NCBI GenBank assembly: GCA_946699065.1
Contig: CAMPDV010000008.1
Span: 124,001 to 188,000 of the forward strand
Source of the DNA: Loxodes magnus
Taxonomy: Eukaryota > Ciliophora > Karyorelictea > Loxodida > Loxodidae
Length of the DNA: 64,000 nucleotides
Reading direction: 5' to 3'
This document shows positions 24,316 to 36,774 of the stretch, piece after piece. A program made the translations under genes and the position numbers. The notes beneath the pieces were generated by a model. The model was not told the origin of the DNA, searched no databases, and saw only the letters and a list, made by a program, of their open reading frames with translations. The stretch's first letter is position 1. The number at the start of each line of letters is the position of its first letter.

Positions 24316-25839
24316 TCAGTTCACCAATGCCATGAAATTAGCAATATCAGTTGGATTAACAGTGATTTTTGGGTCTTCTTGCACAATGACATAATAGTTA
24401 GTCTCAACAGCGTACATAACATAATCCATTCCATCTTTTACACTTACTTTTCTAAATCTTAACTGCATAATGGAATCAATTGGATCAGTAAGTTTGCACC
24501 TATTTGTTCCTAAACGGAAGGCTATGTCTTTTAAGCATGTTCCTCCTTTTATGTTATTCTAACTATCAAGAATTGCTGCAGCATCATATGAGTTTTATTT
24601 CAAAATTGATATTACGTCTTTGATAGAAGTTCCAAGAGGAATTGAAACTCTATTTTTCATTTCTGGCATTCTCTCAATAGCCTAGGCCAAAGTATGTCCA
24701 GTAATTAAGTTTGGTTCTGGATCCATATACTTAAAATCAATCATCCATGAGTCTGTTACGAATGTTGAGATATAGCTTCTAATGCTATCTGGACATATTA
24801 CTACACATCTCTTTCCTGCTGGTACGTTATTCTTTAAACAGTACTATATTGCTCCGTATATTGCTGCTCCTGCACTTCCTCCTATCATTATTCCTTCTTC
24901 TTTTATTACTCTTCTTGCTATATGGAACGATTCTTTATCAGGAATCTTTACCCAATCATCTACAATCTTAATGTCTATAGATCTAGGTCTAAAGTTAGGT
25001 TATCCTATTCCTTCTACCATGAAAGGTCCTAAATTATTTTCGTTTCCTGGCATTAAGTAACTTCCAGCTGGATCTACTGCTATTATTTTCACTGGATGAC
25101 CCACATCTTTAAACTTACGAGCACATCCAGATAAAGTTCCTCCTGTTCCTGTTCCTGCAAAGAAATAATCAAATTATCCATCAGTATCTCTTAGAATTTC
25201 TTCAGCAGTTCAATCATAGTGAGCAAGAGGATTACTTGGATTAATATATTATCCACAGACATGATGAGTTTCAGGTTAATCACATTAGTATTTAAAAACA
25301 GCTCCAAATTAACTTCTTACATCATAAAGAGGAACACCATCAGGAGTTCTTAAGCAAGTGGATCCAAGAATAGTAAGAGTTTTTTCCTTTTCAAGAGAGA
25401 ATTTTTAAGGCATAGCAGTGATGCATTTAATACCTTTAACAGCTGCAACCATAGCTACTGCAATACCAGTATTACCAGAAGTGGGTTCAAGAACAGTATG
25501 CTTACTTAGATCTCCTGAAATGATTCCATAATATTCAAAATCTTCAATCATTCTAAGGCCAATTCTATCTTTAACAGAGCCTCCAGGATTACACATTTCT
25601 AGCTTAAGTAGAATTTCAGCTTTAACTCCCAAAGATTGAGGAACTTTATTTAAGCGAACTAATGGAGTATTTCCTATTAAATCAAGTATATTATCATATA
25701 TTTTTTTCTTAGGAGGTAAAGGTACATGATGATGAGGGTCTAATAACTCAGGATATTACTTAGACTCATGATAAAGACAAGGAGTGGGAGTGTCTTTGAT
25801 TTCAATCGTAGGGAACTTATATGATTTAGGAGCTGCCAT
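24316..25839 (-). CDS. CBS: Cystathionine beta-synthase, copy 2 (hybrid, 507 aa)
   Basis: Intact 508-codon frame with the same catalytic core as copy 1. Its N-terminal two thirds are essentially identical to copy 1, including [14 protein letters not shown]. Its C-terminal CBS-domain region (24316 to about 24697) is the diverged type shared with copy 3 (PEMKNRVSIPLGTSIKD). It is therefore a chimera of the outer copies. The in-frame TGA after HYD is at 25210-25212. If both ends fold as in the parents, the enzyme should be active, but regulation could differ because the C-terminal domain differs from copy 1. Confidence 0.95.
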
Positions 25840-28800
25840 AATAATATTTGTTAAGAGCAAGTTGTATTTGAGCTTATTAGGATCTAAATTAGGGATAATT
25901 TTCCTAGCTTTTTAAACTAAAGATACACTTAATTTTATAAACTAAATGCTTTAATTTAAGCATTCATACCTCATCATATAGTACTCACCAAATCCCACTA
26001 TTTCGTCTCATAATATTCTACATTAAGATAGGAATTTTCAGTTAGGTAATACTATAAGATCTAATGAGGATTAAAAGAGGTGTAAGGGAGTATAAATAAA
26101 TGCGTTTGTACTATTAAAAGTATTTTCACATGATAATTCCTGAATCATAAGTAATAGGAATAACATTCTTGCTCTTAATAATATGAGAGATAGTTTTGAC
26201 TGCTTGAAAATTAGTATATAACTGATTGCTTAACTTTAATTATATATTGCAGATTTTAACCCTTTTGCTACTCGTTTCTGAGATTAATAGAGTGTTGATG
26301 ATATAGCATAATAGGATAATTTTATTATTGCATTGATGTAATAAAAAGTAATTAAACTTTGCTCTATAGAAGGTAGAAAAGAAAGGTAGTTAGTAAGATA
26401 AAGATTGCTATTTCAGATAGTTAATATAAGCAAACTTATTAGAGCATAAAGCCTCTTTATTAATGGCTTATATTCAAATAGTCATTTTAAAAGATAATAA
26501 TAACCCTAGCATCGTTTTTATAGAAGTGATTCCTTTTCTTAGTTTGGTTTATCATTAATCTAGCAACTAATAAAAGGAGCTAATAATAGAGTTCTTACTG
26601 AATATATTTTTATGATATAATCGTAATTTTCTTTCTATAGCATAAATATGCTATCTGTACTTTAATAATAGCCTAAAGCATCATACTCTTAATTATTTAG
26701 TTAAAAATGCTTTTATCTATTAATCAGTTATGACTTTTAAACTAAAGCTAGCTTTTTAGCTATTTTCATCTTCTTTTCTCTACTTCCTTTCTATATTCAT
26801 ATTTTATCCTCAGAGTCATTCTTTATAACATATTAAATAATATTATCAAATTTCACTTCAATGTATACTTTGAGTGAAAATTTGGATAATAATTAAGATT
26901 TTAAGTGTGATGATATATGAATAGGCAATCAGTTAGAGATAGTGAACTTAGCAAGCTTAGATATCTTAGCCTAAGATAAATTACTTATATACTAATATAG
27001 ACAGTATGGCAAATAATGCTAACTAGGCTAAAATTAGCTGTGCAATTAGTAATTGAATCATTATTTAGTTTACTACTTATAGATACGAATTTACTATGAG
27101 CTAGAGCAGTTCTCAAAAGTAATATCTAATATGAGTCATTAATAGCTTATATTTATATTTATTGATGCTAAGATTTGTACTGTTAGTAGCTAAGTAATCT
27201 TAGAAGAGGTGTATCAATGTGCTATTTAAACTAAATATAAGCAAATACCTATGATTAGATTACAACTTATTTAAACTTTTGATCTTATTTTTTCAATTTC
27301 TACCTAATCTCCAAGTTTCGTTCTGGTTTAATTTGGTTAATTTTTAACTTCTTTGACTTAGTTTTAAGTAGAAATTATAGAATTTGCTCACTGTTAGCTT
27401 TAGAAAACTTCATTAAAAAGAATTTCATTTTTGTACTTTAGGAATAAGCCCATAAGCCTCTTAAATATTATTAGCCTTTGCTTTATCTTCATTTGTTCAT
27501 GAGTTCTAAAGCATTTAGTAAATAGCTTTTACAATATCACCATAAGAAAGATTAACCTTCAACATGCTAATTCCTTAAAGTTAATTTGAGCTTTGAAGCC
27601 TTAAGAAAAACTCACTATTGATTAATCATTTAATTGCAGATAACTATTCAAAGGCATTTTGATAATCTAGGTTAAGAAGGAAATTCAAAATATAGGTAAC
27701 TAGGAATGAGAAGAGAGAAATGGAACGATATTTTGCTTTAGTAAGTTACCTGATTAATATGTTAGAAGTTAATTACTTACTAAGTTGTGCGGAATAGCAT
27801 AATGTAAAGAGTCAGAATAAACTTTACTTATCTTAAGTATGCAAAACCTATGGAAAATAGTTAATCGCATATGATGATTTCCATTAAGCTAGCATGAGTA
27901 GGCTTATCAATAGCCAGTTAAACTAAAATCTTATACTATAGGAAGAGTAATCTATGGAGTATGTAGCTTAGATAAGATTTTCTTCTTCTCATTTCTGTAC
28001 ATTTGGTCAAAAGAAAGTGAAAAAGTTAAATCTTTTAATATAAAATAGGTTAATTTAAGCATTTTTTGAAAAATAAGCATCAAATTTATGCTAGCAGAAC
28101 CTACTTATAATGCTAATTTTTGGCACATATTTGATTTAATAGCTCAAAGTAATATATAAAATTAGCAGACTAAGTAATGATTCATTCTTTTGCCAATATA
28201 GATATCATTTTTATTATCACTACAAGATTTATTCTGATGGAGACTTACTGTATATGAAATATGATAAATTGGCTTATATGATGTAAGATTATTATTTCAA
28301 TGCTAGAACATATCTTGCTTTGACTTTGTTAAATGCTTTTTTGTCATATTTAACTTGATGAAAATGCATAGTGTAATCTAATCAGCGTTATTATCCTTTT
28401 TATACTTGAATCTAAACAGATATTTGCATATCGTATTCTCTTAGAAAAAGTTTTCTTAGTTTATATCAATTTTGAATGCAATTTCTCTTTACTATCCTCT
28501 ATTTAAAAATTACTAATCCTTTTTTGAGAAAAGCTATCTTCTACTTATGATTATGACTCTATTATTTCATATTGCCAAAAATAGATTCAAGGTATTTTTG
28601 ATTTCTATACTTAACAAGCAACTTTATTTACATTACACGTTAAACAATTTTTCCTTTCTTACTTACATATATCTAATCTATCAAAAATTGGTATTATATA
28701 TTATAAGCTTTTAATAACCTTAAGTATCTAAGCTTATTATTAACTTAGCTTATGTTCATAAAAAACTAGTTCTTTATATTTCCTAAACTATCTATTGTAC

Positions 28801-29868
28801 CATAAATATTATGATGAGTATATCAATCAATATATAAAGTTAAGCTGTTTCTTTTTAATATATCTATACATGAATATACATAATAGTTATCCCTAGATTT
28901 ATTATTTTTCTACTTCTCTATTTATTTTGAATGAGTAGCTATAAAGCTTATCTAGCTACTGCTTAACTATATGCAAGCATTTTAAGTAATATATGGATTT
29001 ACTTCTTACCTTTGAAGTCTGTGAAGCTATAAAATGAATATTTAAAGGAATCAATTTTAGTTGATCTTTATGACATTTAGTATCTCAGATTCTCTTAATA
29101 AACTGAAATTGTCTAAATTAATATGGAATTATCTTACTCAGATGGTAAAGTAGCAAAATGCTAGTTCTAATTCTAGAATATTACACGAATCTCTACTTTT
29201 AAGTGCTTTTATATAATGTGGACTATTGATTTTCATAATAGTATTAATGCATGTTGATAAGCCTTCCACTGTAATTACTATAGAAGTTATATAAACTACC
29301 TATTCAATTCCTTCATTTTTTAACTCTATAAGCATGCAACTTCCTTTTCTTCCTTTCGATTTCAAAAATGTAATTTTGAGCTATAGAACATGCTAATTTT
29401 CGTTATTGGGGTTATAGATATTTTTAAGCATAATTCAGAAGCTTAAATAGTTTTCAGTCACACAGCAATTTAACAGGTTTAGTTAGAAAGAAAACCAAAA
29501 ATCTTTAGTAAAGGCTATATTTAAAAATTGAGTTCTCTTCTATTTGAATAAGTAAAAGGCTAAACAGTTTTGAATTTTAAAAGTCACAAAATAGGACTCT
29601 GATTTATATAGAGTTAAGCTTTCAAAACATTCTTTTATTGAATTAGAAAAGGTAAGATTTTCTAGATAAGCCTTAGTTTTTTTTTAATATAAGGATATTT
29701 TTAGAAAATCGATAAGAAGTTACTGAAAGATTAACTTTATATTGAAGAGTGCAAAGGGAAGTTACAGCAACTTATAATTTAGAATAGAAGGATCGAATAG
29801 GGTTAGAAGAGTAAATGTTATGGTTTAAGTATATAAAAATCTTAAAAATAAAACGTAAATAGAGTTTC
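25840..29868. other. CBS spacer 2
   Basis: Near-identical copy of spacer 1 between CBS copies 2 and 3, presumably carrying the promoter of copy 2 and the 3' flank of copy 3. Confidence 0.6.
27425..27565 (-). CDS. Small hypothetical protein in spacer 2, 46 aa
   Basis: Second copy of the 46-codon ORF at 21871-22011, displaced by 5,554 nt and identical where compared. With so little divergence across the whole unit, its conservation says nothing about selection. Confidence 0.4.
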
Positions 29869-31400
29869 TCAGTTCACCAATGCCATGAAATTAGCAATAT
29901 CAGTTGGATTAACAGTGATTTTTGGGTCTTCTTGCACAATGACATAATAGTTAGTCTCAACAGCGTGCATAACATAATCCATTCCATCTTTTACACTTAC
30001 TTTTCTAAATCTTAACTGCATAATGGAATCAATTGGATCAGTAAGTTTGCACCTATTTGTTCCTAAACGGAAGGCTATGTCTTTTAAGCATGTTCCTCCT
30101 TTTATGTTATTCTAACTATCAAGAATTGCTGCAGCATCATATGAGTTTTATTTCAAAATTGATATTACGTCTTTGATAGAAGTTCCAAGAGGAATTGAAA
30201 CTCTAATTTTCATTTCTGGCATTCTCTCAATAGCCTAGGCCAAAGTATGTTCAGTAATTAAGTTTGGTTCTGGATTCATATACTTAAAATCAATCATCCA
30301 TGAGTCTGTTACGAATGTTGAGATATAGCTTCTAATGCTATCTGGACATATTACTACACATCTCTTTCCTGCTGGTACGTTATTCTTTAAACAGTACTAT
30401 ATTGCTCCGTATATTGCTGCTCCTGCACTTCCTCCTATCATTATTCCTTCTTCTTTTATTACTCTTCTTGCTATATGGAACGATTCTTTATCAGGAATCT
30501 TTACCCAATCATCTACAATCTTAATGTCTATAGATCTAGGTCTAAAGTTAGGTTATCCTATTCCTTCTACCATGAAAGGTCCTAAATTATTTTCGTTTCC
30601 TGGCATTAAGTAACTTCCAGCTGGATCTACTGCTATTATTTTCACTGGATGACCCACATCTTTAAACTTACGAGCACATCCAGATAAAGTTCCTCCTGTT
30701 CCTGTTCCTGCAAAGAAGTAATCAAATTATCCATCAGTATCTCTTAGAATTTCTTCAGCAGTTCAATCATAGTGAGCAAGAGGATTACTTGGATTAATAT
30801 ATTATCCACAGACATGATGAGTTTCAGGTTAATCACATTAGTATTTAAAAACAGCTCCAAATTAACTTCTTACATCATAAAGAGGAACACCATCAGGAGT
30901 TCTTAAGCAAGTGGATCCAAGAATAGTAAGAGTTTTTTCCTTTTCAAGAGAGAATTTTTAAGGCATAGCAGTGATGCATTTAATACCTTTAACAGCTGCA
31001 ACCATAGCTACTGCAATACCAGTATTACCAGAAGTGGGTTCAAGAACAGTATGCTTACTTAGATCTCCTGAGATTTTACCTTTGGCAATGAAATCTTCGA
31101 TCATTCTAAGGACAATTCTATCTTTAACAGAGCCTCCAGGATTACACATTTCAAGTTTAACTAGAATTCCAGCTTTATTTCAGCTTTAACTCCCAAAGAT
31201 TGAGGAACTTTATTTAAGCGAACTAATGGAGTATTTCCTATTAAATCAAGAACAGTATCGCAAATCTTCTTGCGAGTTTGAGGTAAAGGAACATGATTAT
31301 GAGGATCCTTGAGTCCAGGATTAGTTTTTGATTCATTGTAAAGACAAGGAGTGGGAGTATCTTTGATCTCAATAGTTGGGAACTTGTACTATTACGCCAT
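29869..31400 (-). pseudogene. CBS: Cystathionine beta-synthase, copy 3, frameshifted
   Basis: The start (MAQQYKFPTIEIKDTPTP) and the end are intact. The N-terminal third is a diverged type ([22 protein letters not shown]), and the C-terminal third equals copy 2. An 11-bp insertion near 31178-31188 breaks the frame before the catalytic Lys motif: the gene reads GVKAEI and then leaves frame, while downstream codons resume in another frame at [12 protein letters not shown]. No GT-AG intron would remove it. Total length is 1,532 nt, not a multiple of three. Without a sequencing error this copy cannot make full-length enzyme. The TGA after HYD is at 30763-30765. Confidence 0.85.
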
Positions 31401-32030
31401 TATTATTAGCTCTAATTTCATTTCGCATTTAAACCCCACTTTAAAGACTTAAGTTTAAATATGGTGCACTGAAAATGTAACCTTCCATTTATTTATAAAC
31501 ACTTAAATAAAAATGTCTGAAGCTTTCAATAACCTTCATTATATCTATATTTACATTTATCTTATCATAAGCTACTTGGATATGTATAAGATATTAATTT
31601 TAAGACTGTTAAGCATTATTTAACTATATTGATTATCTGATTTATTCACCCACAAAGCTGAACTATTTTATTCAAGAAATTTATTATCATAACATATTAG
31701 ATTCATTCTATAATACAATCTATTAGATAGAATAGCAAACCTTATTATATACATAAGTAAAGGGGTAATAACTGAGGATAAATATTATATCACTGAAATT
31801 ATTTGGCCACATATGGAGTCTCTTAATATTTAAGTTTGCATCTCTTTATCTAGTTTAATCTTCTATATAGCATTGAATTGATTAATCCATTTATATGACT
31901 TGTTATCCATGTGATGTTTATTATCTTTGAATAGAGTATAGTGCTTATTAATAAAAAAGGCTTTAGGTTTATATTTGTAGAGATTTAATTTAGAAGTATA
32001 AAGGTTGAATATAACTTAGCATTTAACAAG
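31401..32030. other. Intergenic, no gene seen
   Basis: 630 nt between CBS copy 3 and the TBC gene (both minus). It is unrelated to the spacers by eye, so copy 3 has a different upstream region from copies 1 and 2. Confidence 0.45.
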
Positions 32031-33230
32031 TCAATTTTGTTATTGGCTTGAGGAAGGTACAGCCTCGTGGCTATTGTTAACTAATTCTTCGCTCATTAAA
32101 CTGAGATGTTTGGGAGCGTCAGCAAAGAGACTTTTGTAGATGTAGGCTTATGCTATTAATTCGTTGAGATTTTCCTCGTCTGTTCATTATTAAGTAGGAA
32201 GCTATTGCAAGAACATAATTATATCAGTCCCCATGCACATTTCCTTGAGTGTATCTTTGCACATTAGAAGGATACTTGCGCAGACATAAATGTTGAATAA
32301 GTAGAACCCATTTTCTTCTGCAATGTATGTATCCCAGAGTCTATGAATCATATTTGGCTTGAACTCTCTTATAAGTAAGCAGTTTACTCATCTGAAAGCA
32401 TACTAAAGAGGCTATACTTCATTGTTCTAAAAATGCATATATAATGAAACATCAATTCTTCGTACTACTTCTTCTATACTCAGCACAGCTCGCTAAATAC
32501 CTGGAGTTGAAGGTATATAAAAATCCTAAATCTAACTTAGAAGTCTTTCTAGACACCAGTAAACGTCTGCTTCAATATTCAAAAAATTCACTTCAAATTT
32601 TCCCTCAACGATTAATTAGAAATTAGGCTAAACTGCCTAAATGAAACAGGCAATAAAAGGAGTTGCTAGATCATTGATACCTTAAACATAACCTGATGCT
32701 GGATGTCTTACAGACCATATATATAAAATTCTTCGTAGCATATCTTGAACTGCTTAAAGCTAGAAAAAAGGTTAGTCTGGGCGAGTTCTAGTTATATCCT
32801 TCTCAATTTGTTTTCGAATTTCCTGCTCTAACTCAGTATTCTTGTTTAAATTAAAATACCTCTCAATCTAGTCTATATACTCCATCCTCTTCTTATCATG
32901 AATAAATCCTCTTCTTTCTTTATTAAGAGGTAGATAACCAAGCAAGCACTACCAACACAGCGTTCTGATCTATTATGTCTTTTATAAATCAGGGAGTAGA
33001 GGAACTCCATTCCAAAGCAATTTTTTCAATTTATCGATATCAATAACATCCTTACTCAAAATATTCTCAAACTAGTTCATTCTTTTTTATTTCTACTAAA
33101 GTATTAAATCTTCCTGCTTGTTGCTCTGTTGTACTTCTGACACTTCAGTGCTCTTCAATGAAGAGTTATTTTCTTTCTTAGCTTTCTTGGCTTTGTTTTT
33201 TTTCTTGAAAGGCCAAAATGACATTTTCAT
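32031..33230 (-). CDS. TBC-domain Rab GTPase-activating protein, 399 aa
   Basis: Intronless TBC RabGAP, closest by eye to the TBC1D22 type. After a Lys-rich N-terminus (1-70), the TBC domain runs about 75-370. IEKDITRTRPDQ supplies the catalytic Arg finger (IxxDxxR, about 149), GYVQGINDL the Gln finger (about 180), and IHRLWDTYIAEE the conserved later segment. Two TGA codons are Trp: 32398-32400 in AFR-W-VNCLLIREF, where the family has Trp, and 32184-32186. It ends at TGA 32031. These proteins speed GTP hydrolysis by Rabs on Golgi or endosomal membranes. The target Rab is unknown. Confidence 0.93.
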
Positions 33231-35598
33231 CTCTTCAGAATAAATTAGTAATTATAATTAGAGCTAGACGTCTTTAATTTATTGTACTAGCTTTTAATAA
33301 CTACATCAGCTCATTTCTCTTTAACTTATGAAGGTTAATAACTATTATAATTTAAGACTAGTTAGCTTAAAATGACTCTAGCTAATATAGGAAAGATAGC
33401 TAAGGGCTAAATGTAAAAAGAGATAGAGAGGAGTAGGAAGGTTTACTAATGCTAGCTTGTAACTTAGTATAGCCAAATGTTTAGAACTTGGTTTTTATAA
33501 TTTGATTATCTGGAATTACTTAAATTAAACCTTAGAAGTACTTTATTAACCTTACTTTGTTTAATTGTAACTTTTAACATAAGAAAGCTTGAGATTTTAG
33601 TGCTAGTAGTGCTACTCTTTTTAGCTTTAGTTAGAAAATAGATAAGTTCAAAGTAGTCTCTTCTGATATAGTCTATTCAACTATATAACAAACATAAGTA
33701 AAGCACTATATCCATGCAGAAGTAGCTAAAACCTATTTTTGCTACTACTTACTTATATAATTAGCTTAAGAAGCATAAAATTACTAGTTATGTAAATTAG
33801 TTAATTAGCCTTCAGAAATTTATCAGAGTTTATGCTAAAACTTAAAGTTCTCTTTAGTTATTAAACCATTTAGTTAGTAAACGTTAATCTTATTTAGGTA
33901 TATAAATGGATTCTTTCTAGTGTATTTGCTTAGTTTATAGTGAATAACACTCAGTAGAAGAAAACAACAGCAAATTTAGATTCTAAAGCTAATGAATTTA
34001 ATCTCACTTAGTTTATCAAATTTGACTCTCTATTCTGCTTAGTTTTATATTACTCGCTATCCCTGCAAATGCTATTTTTAGCCTTCTCTTCACGATTTCT
34101 TTTAAATATGAACGAAATGGCAAAAAGTTATACCAATCTTATTTAAAATAGTTGTCTAACTCTAGTGACTTAACGGACAAAAATTGTCTATAGAGTATGG
34201 TAACTATAATCTGAGTTATAATTTGGTATGCAACTAAGTTTCATTCTGCTAGATAAATTGAATCTATCTTTCTATAGTTCATGTACATACTACCTTCATT
34301 TAACTACTTAAGTTATATCTAAACTCTTATCAGCTTTATTATCCTTATAGCCACTTCAAGCATTAAGTTGCATTTGATGTGCTTTAGGATACATAATTTA
34401 GATTATTAGCATCAGAGAGATTAGCAAGGATTGTCTTTAGTTTAGTTATATAAATTTAAATAGGGAGCTCTCAATAGTTTCTATAATAGGAAAGCGAGAC
34501 TTGAGTGTAGTACTTTAAGTTCTAATACTCATAGCTCTACAAAACTATGATGAATGAAGTATGAAACTTCTTAAAATACTTATAATAAACCAGATGATCA
34601 AAGCACATTGATATGATTTTACATTATTAGAATAAATAACCTTGAAAGTAATCAAAATTAACAATATATAAACTTGAAGAAAAAAGGCTAAACTATGTTC
34701 ATTTTTCATTATACTACTTTTAGCTCTTTAGGCAGAACTATAAACACCATATGAATAATCTTTAAGCAATCTTAAGAGATTCTTATGAATAACAATTTCC
34801 TTTGTGTCAAAATTAGCACATAACACAAGCTAAAGTATTAAAAGATACTAAAATATTTGAGAAATCTAAGACAGTAAAAATGCTTTAACTAAGATAAATG
34901 TGTTATATAGTCTAAGTATTGAAGTTAAACTACTATAGAGCAATAACTTTATCAACTATAAAGGACCTCTTAACATATTTTAGCTGTTTATAGCCATATC
35001 TGTTCGTTTCGCTATTTTTATCAAAGTGATGGAATTTAAAATTGAGATTTAAAATGAAAGAGTTTAGTAAATAATAGAAATTACATATGTTGATATAAGC
35101 TCTGAGATCTATAGCCTTTAATTTATTTGGCTAACTAAAGACTCTTAAAGATAGAAGCTTTCTATCGAAGTCTAGATCTAACTAGAATCAATAAAGTGAT
35201 TGCTTTCTATAAAAAATACATGCTTAAGATGAAAAAAAGCTAAGACTAAGTACTTTCTCTTAAGTCTTACTTTCTTGCTTTCAGTTAGCTTTGTGAATAA
35301 CTTTTTAAAGGAATATCCTTAAATGCTTTTGAACTTACTTCGATATTTTATATTTTTGGAGTTAATTTCGTTATATGAAAAGAATAAAATCAAGTCAAGC
35401 AAAAATTATATTGCTAGATAGCTATAGGTACATACAAAGCCAGGTCGTATTGAGAAATAGAATATAGATAGGGTATCTCTTATAATATAATCTGCTTAAA
35501 GGGAAGCAAAGGAGTTTGGTACCTTAGGCTAAATAAATAAACAGAAAAGTCTTAAAAGAAATTAAAGAAAATCAATTTATTTGAAAAAAGTATAATAA
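33231..35598. other. Large divergent intergenic region, no gene seen
   Basis: 2.4 kb between TBC (minus) and the kelch-like gene (plus). No frame in either orientation holds coding composition for more than about 40 codons, and I see no tRNA, repeat array or transposon motif. Confidence 0.45.
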
Positions 35599-36456
35599 AT
35601 GGGCTGTGACTAGTGTAAGAAAGCTAATGAATATAACTTCATAATGAATTAGACAGAAGAATCTCCCCGTTTTAAAACGAATGAAAAATTTTTGTTTATG
35701 AAGTATAACTCAAACACTTGCTTAGAATATTCCTATTTCAACTAAAATTTTGAATTTATATAAATTGCTACGAAAGCTATTGATAAGGACCATTCTTTTA
35801 ATTTGTAACTAGGAGAAAACTCTCTGGCTGTTAGTGGAGGTAAGGAAAAAAATTAGAATAGACTGACTCTGATATCAGAACACAAACCTATGGAATTTGA
35901 GATGAACTATAATCGTTATTGGCATCGTATGCTGTCTTTTGATCCTCTTTAATTTATCATAGTAGGAGGTTGGGATAATCTAAAGGAGAAAATGGTTTAG
36001 AATGTTGAATCTTTCAATGTGAAAAGCTCATAACTAAGTGAAATTAACCCTCATCCTATACCAATTTTCTTACATGGATTAGCTTTATTTAAAAACAGTC
36101 CTCATACATTTGGAGGGTTCGATGGGTAGAAAGCTATTGACGAAATTTATCGATTGGATGTGAACACTAACGTATGAAGTCTACTTAATGTCTATTTGCC
36201 CTAAGCAGCTTCTAGTATATATGCCTGTGAAACTTAATTTGGTTGCATAATTTTCGATAATGAAAATAAGTTCAACAGTACTTTTATTTTTGATTCCAAA
36301 ACTGTTATAAAGCATGGTAACGGATTTTTAGGAAGTGATCACAATAGTATCTGGTTTCAACCTCAGCTTCGAAATTAATAGGTATTCATATTTGACACTG
36401 ATGTCAATCTTTATGCTTATGACCTGCGTAAAAAGAGGTGGGAAATGCGTGCTTGA
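35599..36456 (+). CDS. Kelch-like beta-propeller protein, 285 aa
   Basis: The protein begins MGCDQCKKANEYNF; Gly2/Cys3 suggests myristoylation with palmitoylation. Kelch-type features include FIIVGGWDN, a double-Gly segment followed by HTFGGFDG...IYRLDVNTNVW with spaced aromatic residues, and VFIFDTDVNLYAYDLRKKRWEM near the end, consistent with four or five blades. The TGA in TNV-W-SLLN is Trp. It ends at TGA 36454. Kelch propellers are protein-interaction platforms; no second domain (BTB, F-box) is present. The partner is unknown. Confidence 0.75.
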
Positions 36457-36774
36457 TTATCTCTTAAATTTATAATTCTAATTTTGTTTATTAAACTTAC
36501 ATTTGTAGAGGAAATTAAACTGTCAAAAAGTAGAAAACTCTTTGAGTCTAAAATTAATTAGTTAATTATCTAAAAATTATACCTCTAACGTAATGAGCCA
36601 TTAATATCCTCCAGTTAATTGACTTAATAAAAGTTGGATTTTGGCTTTACTATGATGTAGTATTGAAACAATGGAGATTGCTAGAGTATATTGTATATGC
36701 ATGGTATATTTATTAGAAAAGATTACCTATTTTCTTATATTTTAATTTCTAGTATTTTTATAAACAAGTTAAAC
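36457..36774. other. Short intergenic, no gene seen
   Basis: 318 nt between two plus-strand genes. The AT-rich leader directly before 36775 should include the start region of the hydrolase transcript. Confidence 0.4.

Larger units (their letters stand above)
19143..31070. repeat. 5.55-kb tandem duplication spanning the CBS array
   Basis: Landmarks recur at offsets of 5,554 and 5,553 nt (for example 19228, 24782 and 30335). Units 1 and 2 are complete; unit 3 covers only the shared central part of the gene. The roughly 4-kb spacers differ at about fifteen sites found by eye, including a one-base T-run change near 24125. Sequence left of about 19143 in copy 1 and right of about 31070 in copy 3 diverges, marking where the shared unit ends. 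Confidence 0.95.
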
